A DNA stretch of 57,773 nt from an uncultured bacterium (GCA_903925685.1 CAIYGI010000186.1:1-57773); one strand, 5' to 3'. Positions 14,253 to 23,222 are shown, numbered from the stretch's first letter. Numbers and translations: made by a program. Notes: a model not told the origin generated them from the letters alone.

Positions 14253-17015
14253 TTACCAGTCCCGGCCAACCGCCGGGAGCGGGTTGTAGTTGTTACGGTC
14301 GCGCATTTCGTCCTGATGTTCTTTTTCGCGTTGCTTGGCCTCATCGAGCATCTTTTGAATTTGCTCCGGAGTCATCTCGCCCGGTTTGGGTTGCGGTTTG
14401 GGCTGCGGTTGCGGGTTGTCGGACTTGGGCGGCGGATTGGCGGGAGAGTTGGTTTGCGACTGCTTTTGGTCCTGCTGCTTTTGATCCTTTTGATCTTGTT
14501 GCTTTTGATTCTGGTCTTGAGGCGGGGGTGGGGGCAGCAGTTTGGCGATTTCCGTCAGTAAGTCGCGACTCTTGCGCTCTTGCGGCAGGGCGTTGGACGG
14601 ATCTGTGGATGTCAGTGCGGTGAGCGCCTGGCGCTGTGTATCAACAGCCTCGTCGGCGAGTTTGAGTATCTTGGCCCGAGTTTCGGCGCTGATCAACATG
14701 TTGGTGTTGGGAGCGGCGGCGCTGGCCGGTGCTACTGCCGGACTGCCCGACTGCCCGACTGTTTGACTCGGCTTAGGCGGCGGCGCGGGCAGGCCCTGGG
14801 GCGGGACGGCCTGCGCGAAACGATTGCTGAAAATCTGCGTCAGGTCGATGGTCTCCTGCTGTTCGCCGCGCAGACGCCCGTCCGGCTCGCGCTCCATGTG
14901 CTGCGTGAGCGCGATGGCGTTGGTCTGGCGGCGCAACCCTTCGCGCAAAGCCATCTCGTGCGAGGCGACGCCTTTCCAGAGCCGGTAGATGGCGGCCTCG
15001 CCGTCGGCGGCGCGCTGCGGCGCGTCCGGTTCGAGGTCGCGCAGGCGCGAGGCCGAGGCATCCAGATGATCGCGCACGCTTTCGATATAGGCGGCGATTG
15101 CCTCCGGGCCGGGCATGTTGGTGGCCTTGGGCTGCTGTTTCAGCGCCTCGATCAGTTTGGCCTTGAGCGGCACGATCAAGTCGGATGCCTCGCGTTGTAA
15201 GCGGGCGGCTTCCTCGAGTTGGGCCACGCGGGAGGGAGTAAGGTTGGTGGCCGCCGCGTCGGCAGCGGCTGTGACCTGGCGCTCTTCGGTGAGCAGTTGG
15301 TCGGCAATTTGCGGCGCGGGGGTTTGTCCGTGTTTCTCCATTAGCGCGGCAATGCGCGCCTGTTCACGGGCCTCGGGAAGACGCGCGGCGACCACCGCAA
15401 GATCGGCGCGGGTTTGTCCGGCGTCGGGCGCGGCGCGCAACGCGCGGCGGTAGGCGTCAGCCGCTTCGGCCAGACTGCGGGCGCGCGTCTCGGTGGCGGG
15501 ATTGGTGGCGGAGCTGCTGCGATCGGCGAGCGCGGTCAGCGTGGCGCCCAGGTTGCGCAAACCGGCGGGCGCGGGTTTGTCACCGTGCGACAGGCGCTGC
15601 CGGAAGAGTTCGGCGGCGGGGGCATACTGGCCGGCGTCGAAGAGCGCGCAGCCGGCGTTGTAGAGATAGTCGGCGGACGCTTCGACGGTGGCATTGGACG
15701 CGGCGCGGAGATAGGTGTCCGCCGCGGACTGATAGTTGTGGAGCGCGGCCTGGCGCTGTGCGTCGCGCGCCAGATCGCGACTGCTGACTATGGCGCCGTT
15801 ATGCGCAGATGTAACGCTGGCGGAGGAAATGTTGCTGCTGACGTCGTCAGGCGCCGCTGTGTCATTGGTCTGCGCCTGGAGACTGCCGGCGATGAACAGC
15901 GCGCTGACGGCGAGGCTGGTGAGTGGTGAGTGGTGAGTGGTGAGTGGTGAGTGGGGAGTCGTGAGTGGTGAGTTGTGAGTGGGGAGTGGGGAGTGGGGAG
16001 CGGGGGGGGCGGCGGGGCGGCGGAGCAGGGGTTGGCCGCGGCTGAGGGCGAGCATGGCGAGCCAGGCGAGTATGGCGGGCAGCAGCAACCACTGGAAGCG
16101 GTCCACGCGGCGCTGGGTGATGGACTCCTGTAAATCGCGCGCCTGCAGGCGGCTCAAATGGTCGCGGTAGAGCGCGCCAAGTTGCACGCGGCTCTGTCCG
16201 ACGGGCACGTAGGCGCCGCCGGTGATTTCGGCGATCTCGCGCAGGGTTTCGTGATTCAGATGGCTGACGACATCCTGGTTGTTGTAGGTCATGGGCGCGG
16301 CGTCCTCGGCGCCGGCGGGGATCACGGCCCCGGCGGTGCTGCCGAGACCAACGGTGAAGACCACCACGCCCTTTTCGCGGGCGCGCTGGGCGGCATCCTT
16401 GGAACGTCCGGCCAGATCCTCGCCGTCGGAAACCAGCACCACCGCCCGGTGCGCGCCTTCGGTCGCGTCGAAGGCCTCCACCGCGCGGTCCAGGGCCATG
16501 CCGATGTCGGTTTCTCCCGCGGGCGCCGAGTCAACCCCGGCGTTGTCGAGCATCTGGGAGAAGAAGGCGTAGTCCGTGGTCAGCGGGCAAAGCGTGATGG
16601 CCTTGCCGCGGAAGGCGACCAGCCCGACGCGGTCGCCGTGCAAAATGCGCGCGAGATCCTGCAAATCCGCCTTGGCCCGGCCGAGGCGCGAGGGGTGTAC
16701 ATCCCTCGCCAGCATCGAGCGCGAAACGTCCAGCGCGATAATCAGGTCGCGGCCACGCTGATAAACACGCTCCGGCCGGGCACCCCAGGTAGGCCGCGCG
16801 GCGGCAAGCAGCGCCAGCAGCGCGCCGCTGAGCAACAGCGCCAGTTGGACGGCGAAACGCGCCGTGTCCGTCGGCGGCAGCAGCCGCACCGCCAGGGCCC
16901 CGCTGATAAATCGCGAGGCGGAGCGCGGGCGATGGCGCGCGATCCAGATCCAGATGGCCCCGGAGATGGGAACGATCCAGAGCAGGAAGAGCAGGCTGGG
17001 GTGGAGGAAGGTCAT
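14253..17015 (-). CDS. batB: BatB-BatC fusion: VWA domain plus TPR protein joined by repeat-encoded linker
   Basis: A 920-aa protein. Residues 1-330 are BatB: two N-terminal membrane helices, a von Willebrand A domain with intact MIDAS motif DVSRSM near residue 95 and SDGEDLAG near 194, and a membrane helix near 315. A linker of about 30 residues (PHSPLPTHNSPLTTPHSPL) is encoded by 7-bp tandem repeats. From about 365 a new signal-like helix (SLAVSALFIAGSLQAQ) opens the BatC part, with TPR units (YLYNAGCALFDAGQYAPAAELF) and a Gln/Lys/Pro-rich tail. The two genes are normally separate or adjacent; here the repeat tract bridges them in frame. Upstream of the VWA gene lies an inverted-repeat spacer, then batA. 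Confidence 0.85.
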   Translation of the reverse strand: MTFLHPSLLFLLWIVPISGAIWIWIARHRPRSASRFISGALAVRLLPPTDTARFAVQLALLLSGALLALLAAARPTWGARPERVYQRGRDLIIALDVSRSMLARDVHPSRLGRAKADLQDLARILHGDRVGLVAFRGKAITLCPLTTDYAFFSQMLDNAGVDSAPAGETDIGMALDRAVEAFDATEGAHRAVVLVSDGEDLAGRSKDAAQRAREKGVVVFTVGLGSTAGAVIPAGAEDAAPMTYNNQDVVSHLNHETLREIAEITGGAYVPVGQSRVQLGALYRDHLSRLQARDLQESITQRRVDRFQWLLLPAILAWLAMLALSRGQPLLRRPAAPPAPHSPLPTHNSPLTTPHSPLTTHHSPLTSLAVSALFIAGSLQAQTNDTAAPDDVSSNISSASVTSAHNGAIVSSRDLARDAQRQAALHNYQSAADTYLRAASNATVEASADYLYNAGCALFDAGQYAPAAELFRQRLSHGDKPAPAGLRNLGATLTALADRSSSATNPATETRARSLAEAADAYRRALRAAPDAGQTRADLAVVAARLPEAREQARIAALMEKHGQTPAPQIADQLLTEERQVTAAADAAATNLTPSRVAQLEEAARLQREASDLIVPLKAKLIEALKQQPKATNMPGPEAIAAYIESVRDHLDASASRLRDLEPDAPQRAADGEAAIYRLWKGVASHEMALREGLRRQTNAIALTQHMEREPDGRLRGEQQETIDLTQIFSNRFAQAVPPQGLPAPPPKPSQTVGQSGSPAVAPASAAAPNTNMLISAETRAKILKLADEAVDTQRQALTALTSTDPSNALPQERKSRDLLTEIAKLLPPPPPQDQNQKQQDQKDQKQQDQKQSQTNSPANPPPKSDNPQPQPKPQPKPGEMTPEQIQKMLDEAKQREKEHQDEMRDRNNYNPLPAVGRDW
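14741..14767. repeat. GACTGCCC 8-bp tandem repeat in the batB-batC gene
   Basis: Three units (GACTGCCC twice, then GACTGTTT) lie within the coding sequence and encode the SQTVGQSGSP segment. This differs from the 7-bp families but has the same architecture. Confidence 0.6.
15918..16000. repeat. GTGAGTG heptamer array at the BatB/BatC junction
   Basis: Twelve consecutive 7-bp units of G(T/G)GAGT(G/T/C), in register, lie exactly between the BatB and BatC modules and encode the Pro/His/Ser/Thr linker on the minus strand. Confidence 0.9.
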
Positions 17016-17030
17016 AAAGAATAAAAGGAG

Positions 17031-17168
17031 CCAGAATTCAGAAGTCAGAATTCAGAATGGTAAAAGAATAAGCATTCAACATATTGCCATCATCAAGTAA
17101 CTTACTTGCCGAGGATAAAACCACCATTGTTTTCATTCTGACTCCTGAATTCTGACTTCTGGCTTCTG
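17031..17168. repeat. Inverted CAGAATT/CAGAAGT repeats in the batA-batB spacer
   Basis: A left arm with CCAGAATTCAGAAGTCAG (17031-17059) is mirrored by a right arm ending CTGACTTCTGGCTTCTG (17134-17168). Between them are about 75 nt of AT-rich sequence unlike the flanks. The unit is a 7-bp CAGAANT. The structure resembles a small non-autonomous insertion. Confidence 0.75.
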
Positions 17169-17178
17169 TTCCGCCCCC

Positions 17179-18216
17179 CTAGACAATCCTCCGCCGCAAC
17201 AAGGTATTCAGCGCCGCGCCCAACATCGCCAACGCCAGACCTGGCAGAATGAAGGCGGGGGCGTATTCGTGGTACTGGCGGAATTCCTCCGAGGTGACGG
17301 CGGTTTTCTCAAGGCGATTGATGTCCTCCAGCGCGTCGGCGAGTCCCTTCGGGTCCTTGACATTGAAGTATCGTCCGCCGGTGGCGCCTGCGATGCGGCG
17401 CAACTGTTCTTCATCGATTGTCACATCGGCGTAACCGATGGTTTCACGGCCGAACATGTCGCGGGCGCGGAATGGAGCGCGACCGGTGCTGCCAACGCCG
17501 ATTGTATAAACCCGCAGTCCCATCGATTTGGCGAGTTTGGCGGCCTCGTCGGGTTTATTGACGCCGGTGTTTGAGTCTCCGTCAGTGAGCAGCACGATCA
17601 CCCGGCTTTTGACGTTGGTGGCGGTCTGCAGACGCGCGCAGGCGGTGGCCAGGGCATCGCCAATGGCCGTGCGCATTTCTTCCTCATTGACCACCCGGCC
17701 CTGGTTGTCAATCACCTGCGACGGAATAGCAATGCCCTTGAGGATGTGCGCCAGCGCGGCATGGTCCAGCGTCAGCGGCGCGCGGCTGGTGGCATAGCCG
17801 CCGAAACTGACGATGCCGATCAGGTCGTTGGGACGGCTTTCGATGAAACGCGTGAAGGTTTCCTTGACGACATCCAGGCGGCTGCGCAGAGCGTCGCTGG
17901 TCGAGAAATCGAGCGCGTCCATCGAGCCTGAGACGTCGAGCACGGTTTCAATGGCAATCGCGTCCGTGTGCCGCGTGACACGTTCCAGCACGGTCTGAGG
18001 GCGCGCCATGGCGATGATCGCGAGCGCCACACCAAGCAGCACGAGCCAGGGGGAGACGGGCCGCAAGCGGACGCGCCATGTCGGCGCGCTGACCGGCAGT
18101 CTGGCAAGCGCCGAAAAGGGCAGGGCGGGCTGGCGGCGCCGACGCAGCACCATCCAGGCCGCCGCCAGTAGCGGCAGGAAAAGCAGGAAGGCCAGTGGAG
18201 TGGCAAAACGGAACAT
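17179..18216 (-). CDS. batA: BatA-like von Willebrand factor A membrane protein
   Basis: A 345-aa protein with two N-terminal membrane helices (FATPLAFLLFLPLLAAAWMVL and the one near residue 60), a VWA domain with intact metal-binding motif DVSGSM near residue 93 and LLTDGDSNTG near 190, and a C-terminal membrane helix (FILPGLALAMLGAAL). BatA-type proteins form membrane complexes with BatB and the MoxR ATPase. The gene ends 12 bp after the inverted-repeat spacer and starts 2 nt after the DUF4381-like stop, so it is co-translated with it. Confidence 0.9.
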   Translation of the reverse strand: MFRFATPLAFLLFLPLLAAAWMVLRRRRQPALPFSALARLPVSAPTWRVRLRPVSPWLVLLGVALAIIAMARPQTVLERVTRHTDAIAIETVLDVSGSMDALDFSTSDALRSRLDVVKETFTRFIESRPNDLIGIVSFGGYATSRAPLTLDHAALAHILKGIAIPSQVIDNQGRVVNEEEMRTAIGDALATACARLQTATNVKSRVIVLLTDGDSNTGVNKPDEAAKLAKSMGLRVYTIGVGSTGRAPFRARDMFGRETIGYADVTIDEEQLRRIAGATGGRYFNVKDPKGLADALEDINRLEKTAVTSEEFRQYHEYAPAFILPGLALAMLGAALNTLLRRRIV

Positions 18217-18218
18217 GC

Positions 18219-19286
18219 CTACACTCCTCCCGGCGGGGTTGGTGTTACGGTTGCCGTTTGAACCGCGACATCGGTCTCGATGTAGGTGCGCGCCGTGGCG
18301 ATCGCATTGTCAATGGCCGGGCGCGTGGGTTTAAAGGCAGCGTACTTCACCAGGTCGGCGGCCTCGAGGAAATCGCAGAGGGGCCCGAAACCTGGAGCAC
18401 GGCTGACGGCTTGCAGAAACTCTTCCGTGGTCTGTTCCCTGGCGCGGATGGCATGCGCGCGTTCGATGTAGACGCGGACAATGCCCGTCAATTCGTAGTA
18501 GAAGTCCTTGACGCGCTGGTGTCCGACCAGATCCCGCGCCAGCAGTTCCTGAAGTTCCCAAAGCGCGCGCTCCTTCGGCGACAGTCTGCGCAGCACTATC
18601 TCGCGATGCCAGCGGCGCAGCAGTCGGTATGCGCCATAGACCAACCCCGCCGCCAGCAGCAACGCGAGCAGCGTCAGCATGATGTTGCGCGGCGAAGGGG
18701 GAATCCAGATCGGGCGGTCGGGCGCCGAGACGCCCGTGGGCAGCGCGCCTGCGATCAGCGGGGCTTCTTCGAAGACCATGGGACGCGTGGCAAGCCAGTC
18801 CGACATGCGCAGGCGGTCCGTCCGGAACCAGGTGACGATCAGCGGCGCCACGCGGTGTTCGGCGGCGGCCAGCGGCGTGAGTTTCACGATCCGCTCCAGT
18901 TCCCGCCGCCCGTCGCGAAGCTGAGGTTCGCTATCGTACGAGCCGTTGATGGTGAAACCGCTGAAGCGGTTTTCCAGGGGCGGCAGGGTGATGTCGAAAT
19001 TGGTTGGCGACGACACGCCGATGCGCAGGATCAGGTCGCGGTCCAGATGCGCCATTCCGGTATCGGCGCGCAGCGTGACCGTTACGCCGTCCGAACTGAC
19101 CGTTTCGGCGCGCGGCTTGTCGGCATCGGCGCTGCTTTTTGCCGTCGTCGAACGCGGCGCGCAGGCAACGCCCAAGGCCGCCAGCAAGGCCAGCGCGAGG
19201 AAACTTCGCAAATGTTTGCGGGTGAGTGAACAATTATTCCGTCCTACCACCTTCCACCTACCACCTTCCACCTGTGATGTATTCAT
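18219..19286 (-). CDS. DUF4381-like lipoprotein/membrane protein of the bat cluster
   Basis: A 355-aa protein. ATG at 19286 overlaps the DUF58 stop (ATGA), so the ORF-track start at 19577 is rejected. The first residues (MNTSQVEGGRWKVVGR) are encoded by GGTGGAA/GGTGGTA heptamers; a lipobox-like ALLAALGVAC follows. A periplasmic beta domain then precedes a membrane helix (IMLTLLALLLAAGLVYGAYRL near residue 200) and a basic cytoplasmic helical tail with ELTGIVRVYIERAHAIRAREQTT-type features of DUF4381. Proteins of this type sit between DUF58 and batA in many clusters and are presumed scaffold parts. Confidence 0.65.
   Translation of the reverse strand: MNTSQVEGGRWKVVGRNNCSLTRKHLRSFLALALLAALGVACAPRSTTAKSSADADKPRAETVSSDGVTVTLRADTGMAHLDRDLILRIGVSSPTNFDITLPPLENRFSGFTINGSYDSEPQLRDGRRELERIVKLTPLAAAEHRVAPLIVTWFRTDRLRMSDWLATRPMVFEEAPLIAGALPTGVSAPDRPIWIPPSPRNIMLTLLALLLAAGLVYGAYRLLRRWHREIVLRRLSPKERALWELQELLARDLVGHQRVKDFYYELTGIVRVYIERAHAIRAREQTTEEFLQAVSRAPGFGPLCDFLEAADLVKYAAFKPTRPAIDNAIATARTYIETDVAVQTATVTPTPPGGV
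19243..19273. repeat. CCTACCACCTTCCA repeats inside the DUF4381-like gene start
   Basis: Four 7-bp units alternating CCTACCA and CCTTCCA (plus strand) lie within codons 5 to 15 of the gene on the minus strand. The same family appears at 20202, 47813 and 57563. Confidence 0.85.
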
Positions 19287-20191
19287 CGCGTCCCACTCCG
19301 CGCGCGTCGTCGGTGTTTGCGTTGTTGGAAGAGGCGATGCACTTCCTTGACAAAGGGTCGGTCGGGGTCGGTGGAGAGATCGAGGGCATCTATGCGCAGG
19401 CGGCGAAAAGTTTGCGTGAGGGCCGCATTCTCCGCGGCGGCGCTGACGCGGAAGCCGTCGCGCAGGCGGCGGGAACCGGTATCCACCATCACCAGTGCGC
19501 CGGTCTCCGGGTCCTCCAGTTCTACCAGTCCGGCGTCGGGCAACTCGCGTTCCCGCGGATCTTGAATGCGGGCGCAAAGTACATCGTGATGGCGGGCGGT
19601 CGCGCGCAGTTCCTTCTCGTAGTTCTCGGCGATGAAATCCGAAACGAGGAACACCACCGCGCGGCGCTTTTGCACGCGATTGAGGAAGCGCAGCGTGCCG
19701 GCGAGATCGGTGCCGCGGCGGGTTTCCTCCATCGCCAGCACCTCGCGCACCAGGCGCAGCACCGCCGTGCGGCCCTTGCGCGGAGGCAGGTAGCGTTCGA
19801 TGCGGTCGCTGAAGAGGACCAGGCCCACCTTGTCCTGATTGCGTACGGCGGAGAGCGCGAGCAGGCCGGTGAGTTCGGCGGCGACTTCGGCCTTGGAGCG
19901 GTCGCCCGATCCGAAACTCTGCGAGCCGGAAATGTCCACGACGAAGAGAATAGTGAGTTCGCGTTCCTCGCAGAAGCGTTTGACATATGGATGGCCCATG
20001 CGCGCCGTGACGTTCCAGTCAATCGAGCGCACATCGTCGCCGGGCGTATATTCGCGCACCTCATCGAATTCTATGCCCTGGCCCTTGAAGACGGATTTGT
20101 ACTCGCCCGATAGGTGTTCGTCCATCAGGCGGCTGGTGACCACCCGAATGCGGCCGACCTGCTTCATCAGTTCATGTACGTCCAAGGGCAT
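19283..20191 (-). CDS. DUF58 domain protein
   Basis: A 302-aa cytoplasmic protein with the DUF58 hallmark GQGIEFDEVREYTPGDDVRS and IDWNVTARMG, followed by a VWA-like region with FVVDISGSQSFG near residue 93. DUF58 proteins are encoded beside MoxR ATPases and are thought to act as adaptors or substrates of them. In this window the expected neighbour moxR is 3 kb away because a restriction-modification island lies between. The start MPLDVHELMKQVGRIRV is typical of the family. Confidence 0.9.
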   Translation of the reverse strand: MPLDVHELMKQVGRIRVVTSRLMDEHLSGEYKSVFKGQGIEFDEVREYTPGDDVRSIDWNVTARMGHPYVKRFCEERELTILFVVDISGSQSFGSGDRSKAEVAAELTGLLALSAVRNQDKVGLVLFSDRIERYLPPRKGRTAVLRLVREVLAMEETRRGTDLAGTLRFLNRVQKRRAVVFLVSDFIAENYEKELRATARHHDVLCARIQDPRERELPDAGLVELEDPETGALVMVDTGSRRLRDGFRVSAAAENAALTQTFRRLRIDALDLSTDPDRPFVKEVHRLFQQRKHRRRARSGTR

Positions 20192-20201
20192 GGGGAAGAG
20201 T

Positions 20202-20230
20202 GGTGGAAGGTTGAGGGTGGAAGGTGGAAG
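20202..20230. repeat. GGTGGAA heptamers upstream of DUF58 gene
   Basis: Imperfect GGTGGAA units at the boundary between the DUF58 gene and the inserted restriction-modification island. The matching CCACCCTCCACC tract is at the other island boundary (23205-23220). Confidence 0.75.
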
Positions 20231-20308
20231 GCTGTTTGGTTTAAGGGTTCAAAGGCGTTCCATGGGGACGATGAGTTTTGTAAGGATTTAGACTGTAGAC
20301 GGCACACT

Positions 20309-21349
20309 TCATTGGTCGCCGTCCCTTTTTCTCTTTATCGTGAACGACTCTTTAGCCGTTTTGAAAGTAATGTCGTCATTACCCCAAGCGAGAGTCAGAG
20401 TGTCCGGCAACTTGTCGTCGAAAGCCGCCATTTGGAGAAGGACCGGACGAAGGTATTTTTCAATGAAGGTGCTCATGCACCTTCCTGCCTTTCCCTCAAT
20501 AACCTTCCATGCATCATCAACGTGGACACCGCCATCGTTAGCCTCAAAAGCCCTCTGTAATTCGGCAAGTCTGGTTGATGGTGTGGGATCAAGGACAATC
20601 AGCACTGGCGTAAGTCCTGCCGCCTTGCACTCGACAGGAAATGAAAGTTCTTCAGCAAAACGACCCTGTCCGCTGGCCGCAATTGTGACGCGCAACTTGA
20701 ATTCGTAAGCGATTTTGGCGTCAACGTCCAGACAGTCGATCTGCCGACCGTCTGCTGTCTGTTGGCCGCTTTCATTAATGCGTTTTACGGGAGAGTTCCT
20801 AGACCCAACCGTTACGCCGCCCATACAAGAAGCCAAAACAGGTTCAAATAGGTAGCCCGTCTCTTGGCCGCTTCTATTGTCAACGTCAAAGACCCATTTG
20901 CGCCACATTAGCCATGTTCCGAGAAGATTTGTCGGCACAATGCCATATTCGAGGAGGCTACGCGGGCCGACCTGATCCATTGTTGGTTTTGGCTGTGTTG
21001 AAAGAATGCGCTGGTATTTGGTGCGTCGCTTGAAAATCTCGCAGAGGTTGCCGAAGTATAGTCGGACATCCGGCTCCTTTCCGATAAGTTGGTCAAGTTC
21101 TGTCAAAAGTTCGTCCGTGGTCAAAATCTCCCATTCCTTTGGCAATACTGGTGGAATCTGAATGTCGAAGAATGATGGGATCTGCTTCTTAGGCGTTTTA
21201 AATGCCGCATTACACAATGACAATCCAAGATCGTTGGCCGAAAGATATAGAAGCCATGCGATTTCACTTGCCGACAGGGATACGCGATCGCCGCTTTGTC
21301 CAAGCATCCTGGCTTTGGCGAATTGGCTTTTAAGTTCAGTTGAAATCAT
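20309..21349 (-). CDS. Type II restriction endonuclease, possibly ApaLI family
   Basis: A 346-aa protein directly downstream of a C5 cytosine methyltransferase with a 4-nt overlap. The central part QIDCLDVDAKIAYEFKLRV fits a PD-(D/E)xK core (Asp in IDCL, E-F-K on the next strand), followed by SGQGRFAEELSF and PVLIVLDPTPS. From memory these segments recall ApaLI-like enzymes, which cut GTGCAC and pair with a C5 methyltransferase, but family and specificity are unverified. Codon use and base composition are less GC-rich than in the bat genes that flank the island. Confidence 0.65.
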   Translation of the reverse strand: MISTELKSQFAKARMLGQSGDRVSLSASEIAWLLYLSANDLGLSLCNAAFKTPKKQIPSFFDIQIPPVLPKEWEILTTDELLTELDQLIGKEPDVRLYFGNLCEIFKRRTKYQRILSTQPKPTMDQVGPRSLLEYGIVPTNLLGTWLMWRKWVFDVDNRSGQETGYLFEPVLASCMGGVTVGSRNSPVKRINESGQQTADGRQIDCLDVDAKIAYEFKLRVTIAASGQGRFAEELSFPVECKAAGLTPVLIVLDPTPSTRLAELQRAFEANDGGVHVDDAWKVIEGKAGRCMSTFIEKYLRPVLLQMAAFDDKLPDTLTLAWGNDDITFKTAKESFTIKRKRDGDQ

Positions 21350-22629
21350 GACAGAACATACCTCGTTGCTTTTTCGAACAATTTGAGTTGAGCTTCTTCA
21401 TCATCGATGAATTCCTTGAGCATTCGCTCGGTTTTTCGTAGCGCCGGGCTCATACCGTTCGATTGCGTTAGCGAAAACTGAAAATGTGGTCGCTTGGGTT
21501 CGTACACAACGCCGAAACCGTATTCCTTCACAATGTGCGCGGCAATGATTTCGGCAAGTAGAGGCGGAACGGCATTCGCTATCTGTTGCAGGCATGAAGC
21601 GGCTGTGCCTGAAAAAATGTAATTGTCCGGAAACGTTTGCAGTCTAGCGCATTCACGCAGCGAGAGCGGACGGTTCTCCGAGGGATGAATGAACTCACGC
21701 ATTGCTGCCCCTGTGATTGTCAGCGCTGGTTCGTCTGCAATCAATCGTTTTATCCCCGAAGGCGCGCCGCCCCTTTTTTCCGTCGGTGTTCCGTCGCACA
21801 CTCGACGATTCGCGCGACGTTTGAAAGAGTCGTGTTGCAGTTCTTCAGGAAGGTCGTTCATGGTCTGGCCTGGTTTAAGCACAGCCATGCGTGCCCGCTG
21901 ATCGTCACCCTGGACGAAGTAAAAGTGTTGCGCGACATCGGTTTGGTCGGATCGTAACCAATTCTGCAAATCGTTTTGCGAAGGGCGAGCATACTTTATT
22001 ACACGCTCGGAATCCGTGGTTGCTGGTGGTAGATCGGAGGTTGCCTCCAGAAATGTCGCTTCGGACTTGCGGAAGATTGCCCCACTGACGTTATGACTAT
22101 GAGGGGGGAACCTGAATATATGACCCAGCCGATTGCCAACCAACACAACCCTTTTTCTTCTCTGGGGGACGCCGTAAGCATGGGCATATATCTTCTCGAG
22201 GGTTACATTGTAACCGAGCGACAACACGGCCTTCACGGTCTCGCAAATGTACTGGCCGTCCCATGCCGTCAATAGTCCTTCAACATTTTCCATGAGGAAC
22301 CATTTTGGGCGCGATGCGTCGAGGATTCGAATGTATTCGGTTAAGAGTTTGTTTCTCTCGTCGTCCCAGAACTTCTGCCCAGCGCTGCTGAACCCCTGGC
22401 ACGGTGGGCCGCCGAGGAGAATGTCGACACTGTTCGGAAGTGTTGCCGGATCAAGTTGCCGAATATCGCCCCGCCAAACGTTCGCGGATGGAAAAAACGT
22501 CCTGTAGGATTGAACGGCGTCAGTGTCAATATCCGTCGAGAAAAGGAGATCGAACCCGGCCCGTTTGAAGCCAAGAGACAAACCGCCCGCACCACAGAAT
22601 AACGCTACTGCTTTAGGTTTCTGCTTCAT
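21346..22629 (-). CDS. DNA (cytosine-5)-methyltransferase
   Basis: A 427-aa C5 methyltransferase with motif I ALFCGAGGLSLGF at the N-terminus, catalytic motif IV GGPPCQGFSSAGQ near residue 75, motif VI FLMENVEGL near 112, motif VIII PQRRKRVVLVG near 155 and motif X QIANAVPPLLA near 345. The target-recognition region lies between about 180 and 310. It methylates cytosine in the site cut by the coupled endonuclease. It overlaps the endonuclease gene by 4 nt and starts 9 nt after the third island gene, so all three form one transcript. Confidence 0.92.
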   Translation of the reverse strand: MKQKPKAVALFCGAGGLSLGFKRAGFDLLFSTDIDTDAVQSYRTFFPSANVWRGDIRQLDPATLPNSVDILLGGPPCQGFSSAGQKFWDDERNKLLTEYIRILDASRPKWFLMENVEGLLTAWDGQYICETVKAVLSLGYNVTLEKIYAHAYGVPQRRKRVVLVGNRLGHIFRFPPHSHNVSGAIFRKSEATFLEATSDLPPATTDSERVIKYARPSQNDLQNWLRSDQTDVAQHFYFVQGDDQRARMAVLKPGQTMNDLPEELQHDSFKRRANRRVCDGTPTEKRGGAPSGIKRLIADEPALTITGAAMREFIHPSENRPLSLRECARLQTFPDNYIFSGTAASCLQQIANAVPPLLAEIIAAHIVKEYGFGVVYEPKRPHFQFSLTQSNGMSPALRKTERMLKEFIDDEEAQLKLFEKATRYVLS

Positions 22630-22637
22630 GCTTCCTG

Positions 22638-23186
22638 TTAGTCCGCCTTCGCGCGTAGCAGCAACTTCGTAACGACCGCGGCTACCGTGTTCTCGTATCC
22701 CGACTTGCCAAGCGCCTTGAGTTCCTCATGAAGCAATTCCGGCGTCCATAACTGCCAATCGTTCTCTGCGAAGATATTTCTGAGTCTACTTTCGTCACCA
22801 TGGATCTTGCCTGCTGCGAGGCAGAGCTTTACGGATGGGTTAGTTGCGCAGAACCCTTGCTTCACCAGTTGCTTTTTGAGTTGCGCAATGAGCACCCGGC
22901 GCAATACCGGTTCCGTAAATAACTTGTATCGCTTTGCCGCTTTCGTATCCGTTCCATCGAAAGCGGACGCATGGACGCCGTAGGAGTCCAAATAGGACTT
23001 GCACTCCACGACTTGCAGTTCGTTAGTCGCACCCTTGTAGGCCACGATGTCCAGTTCCCAGCGAGGTGAAGATGGTCGTTCGATGGCTTTCTTGTCCTTT
23101 GACGTCAACTCCACTCTGACGCTGGTCCGTGTCCAGTAACCCTTGCGCTCGAGAATTTGAGCGATTACCTGTTCAAAGGCGTCCAT
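22638..23186 (-). CDS. PD-(D/E)xK nuclease-like protein associated with the R-M operon
   Basis: A 182-aa protein with SSPRWELDIVAYKGATNEL followed by LQVVECKSYLDS. The LDIVAY aspartate and the E-C-K triplet on the next strand fit a PD-(D/E)xK nuclease core. The conserved opening EQVIAQILERKGYW...VRVELTSKDKKAIERPSSPRW suggests a defined family that I cannot name. As first gene of the island operon it may be an accessory nuclease or a regulator of the restriction system. Its start abuts the repeat tract between the island and moxR. Confidence 0.6.
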   Translation of the reverse strand: MDAFEQVIAQILERKGYWTRTSVRVELTSKDKKAIERPSSPRWELDIVAYKGATNELQVVECKSYLDSYGVHASAFDGTDTKAAKRYKLFTEPVLRRVLIAQLKKQLVKQGFCATNPSVKLCLAAGKIHGDESRLRNIFAENDWQLWTPELLHEELKALGKSGYENTVAAVVTKLLLRAKAD

Positions 23187-23204
23187 TTATTCATCTCCTA
23201 TATC

Positions 23205-23220
23205 TCTCCACCCTCCACCA
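23205..23220. repeat. CCACCCTCCACC tract at the island/moxR boundary
   Basis: Short CTCCACC-type units separate the moxR stop from the first gene of the R-M island. They are the reverse-complement counterpart of the tract at 20202-20230. Confidence 0.5.
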
Positions 23221-23222
23221 TT

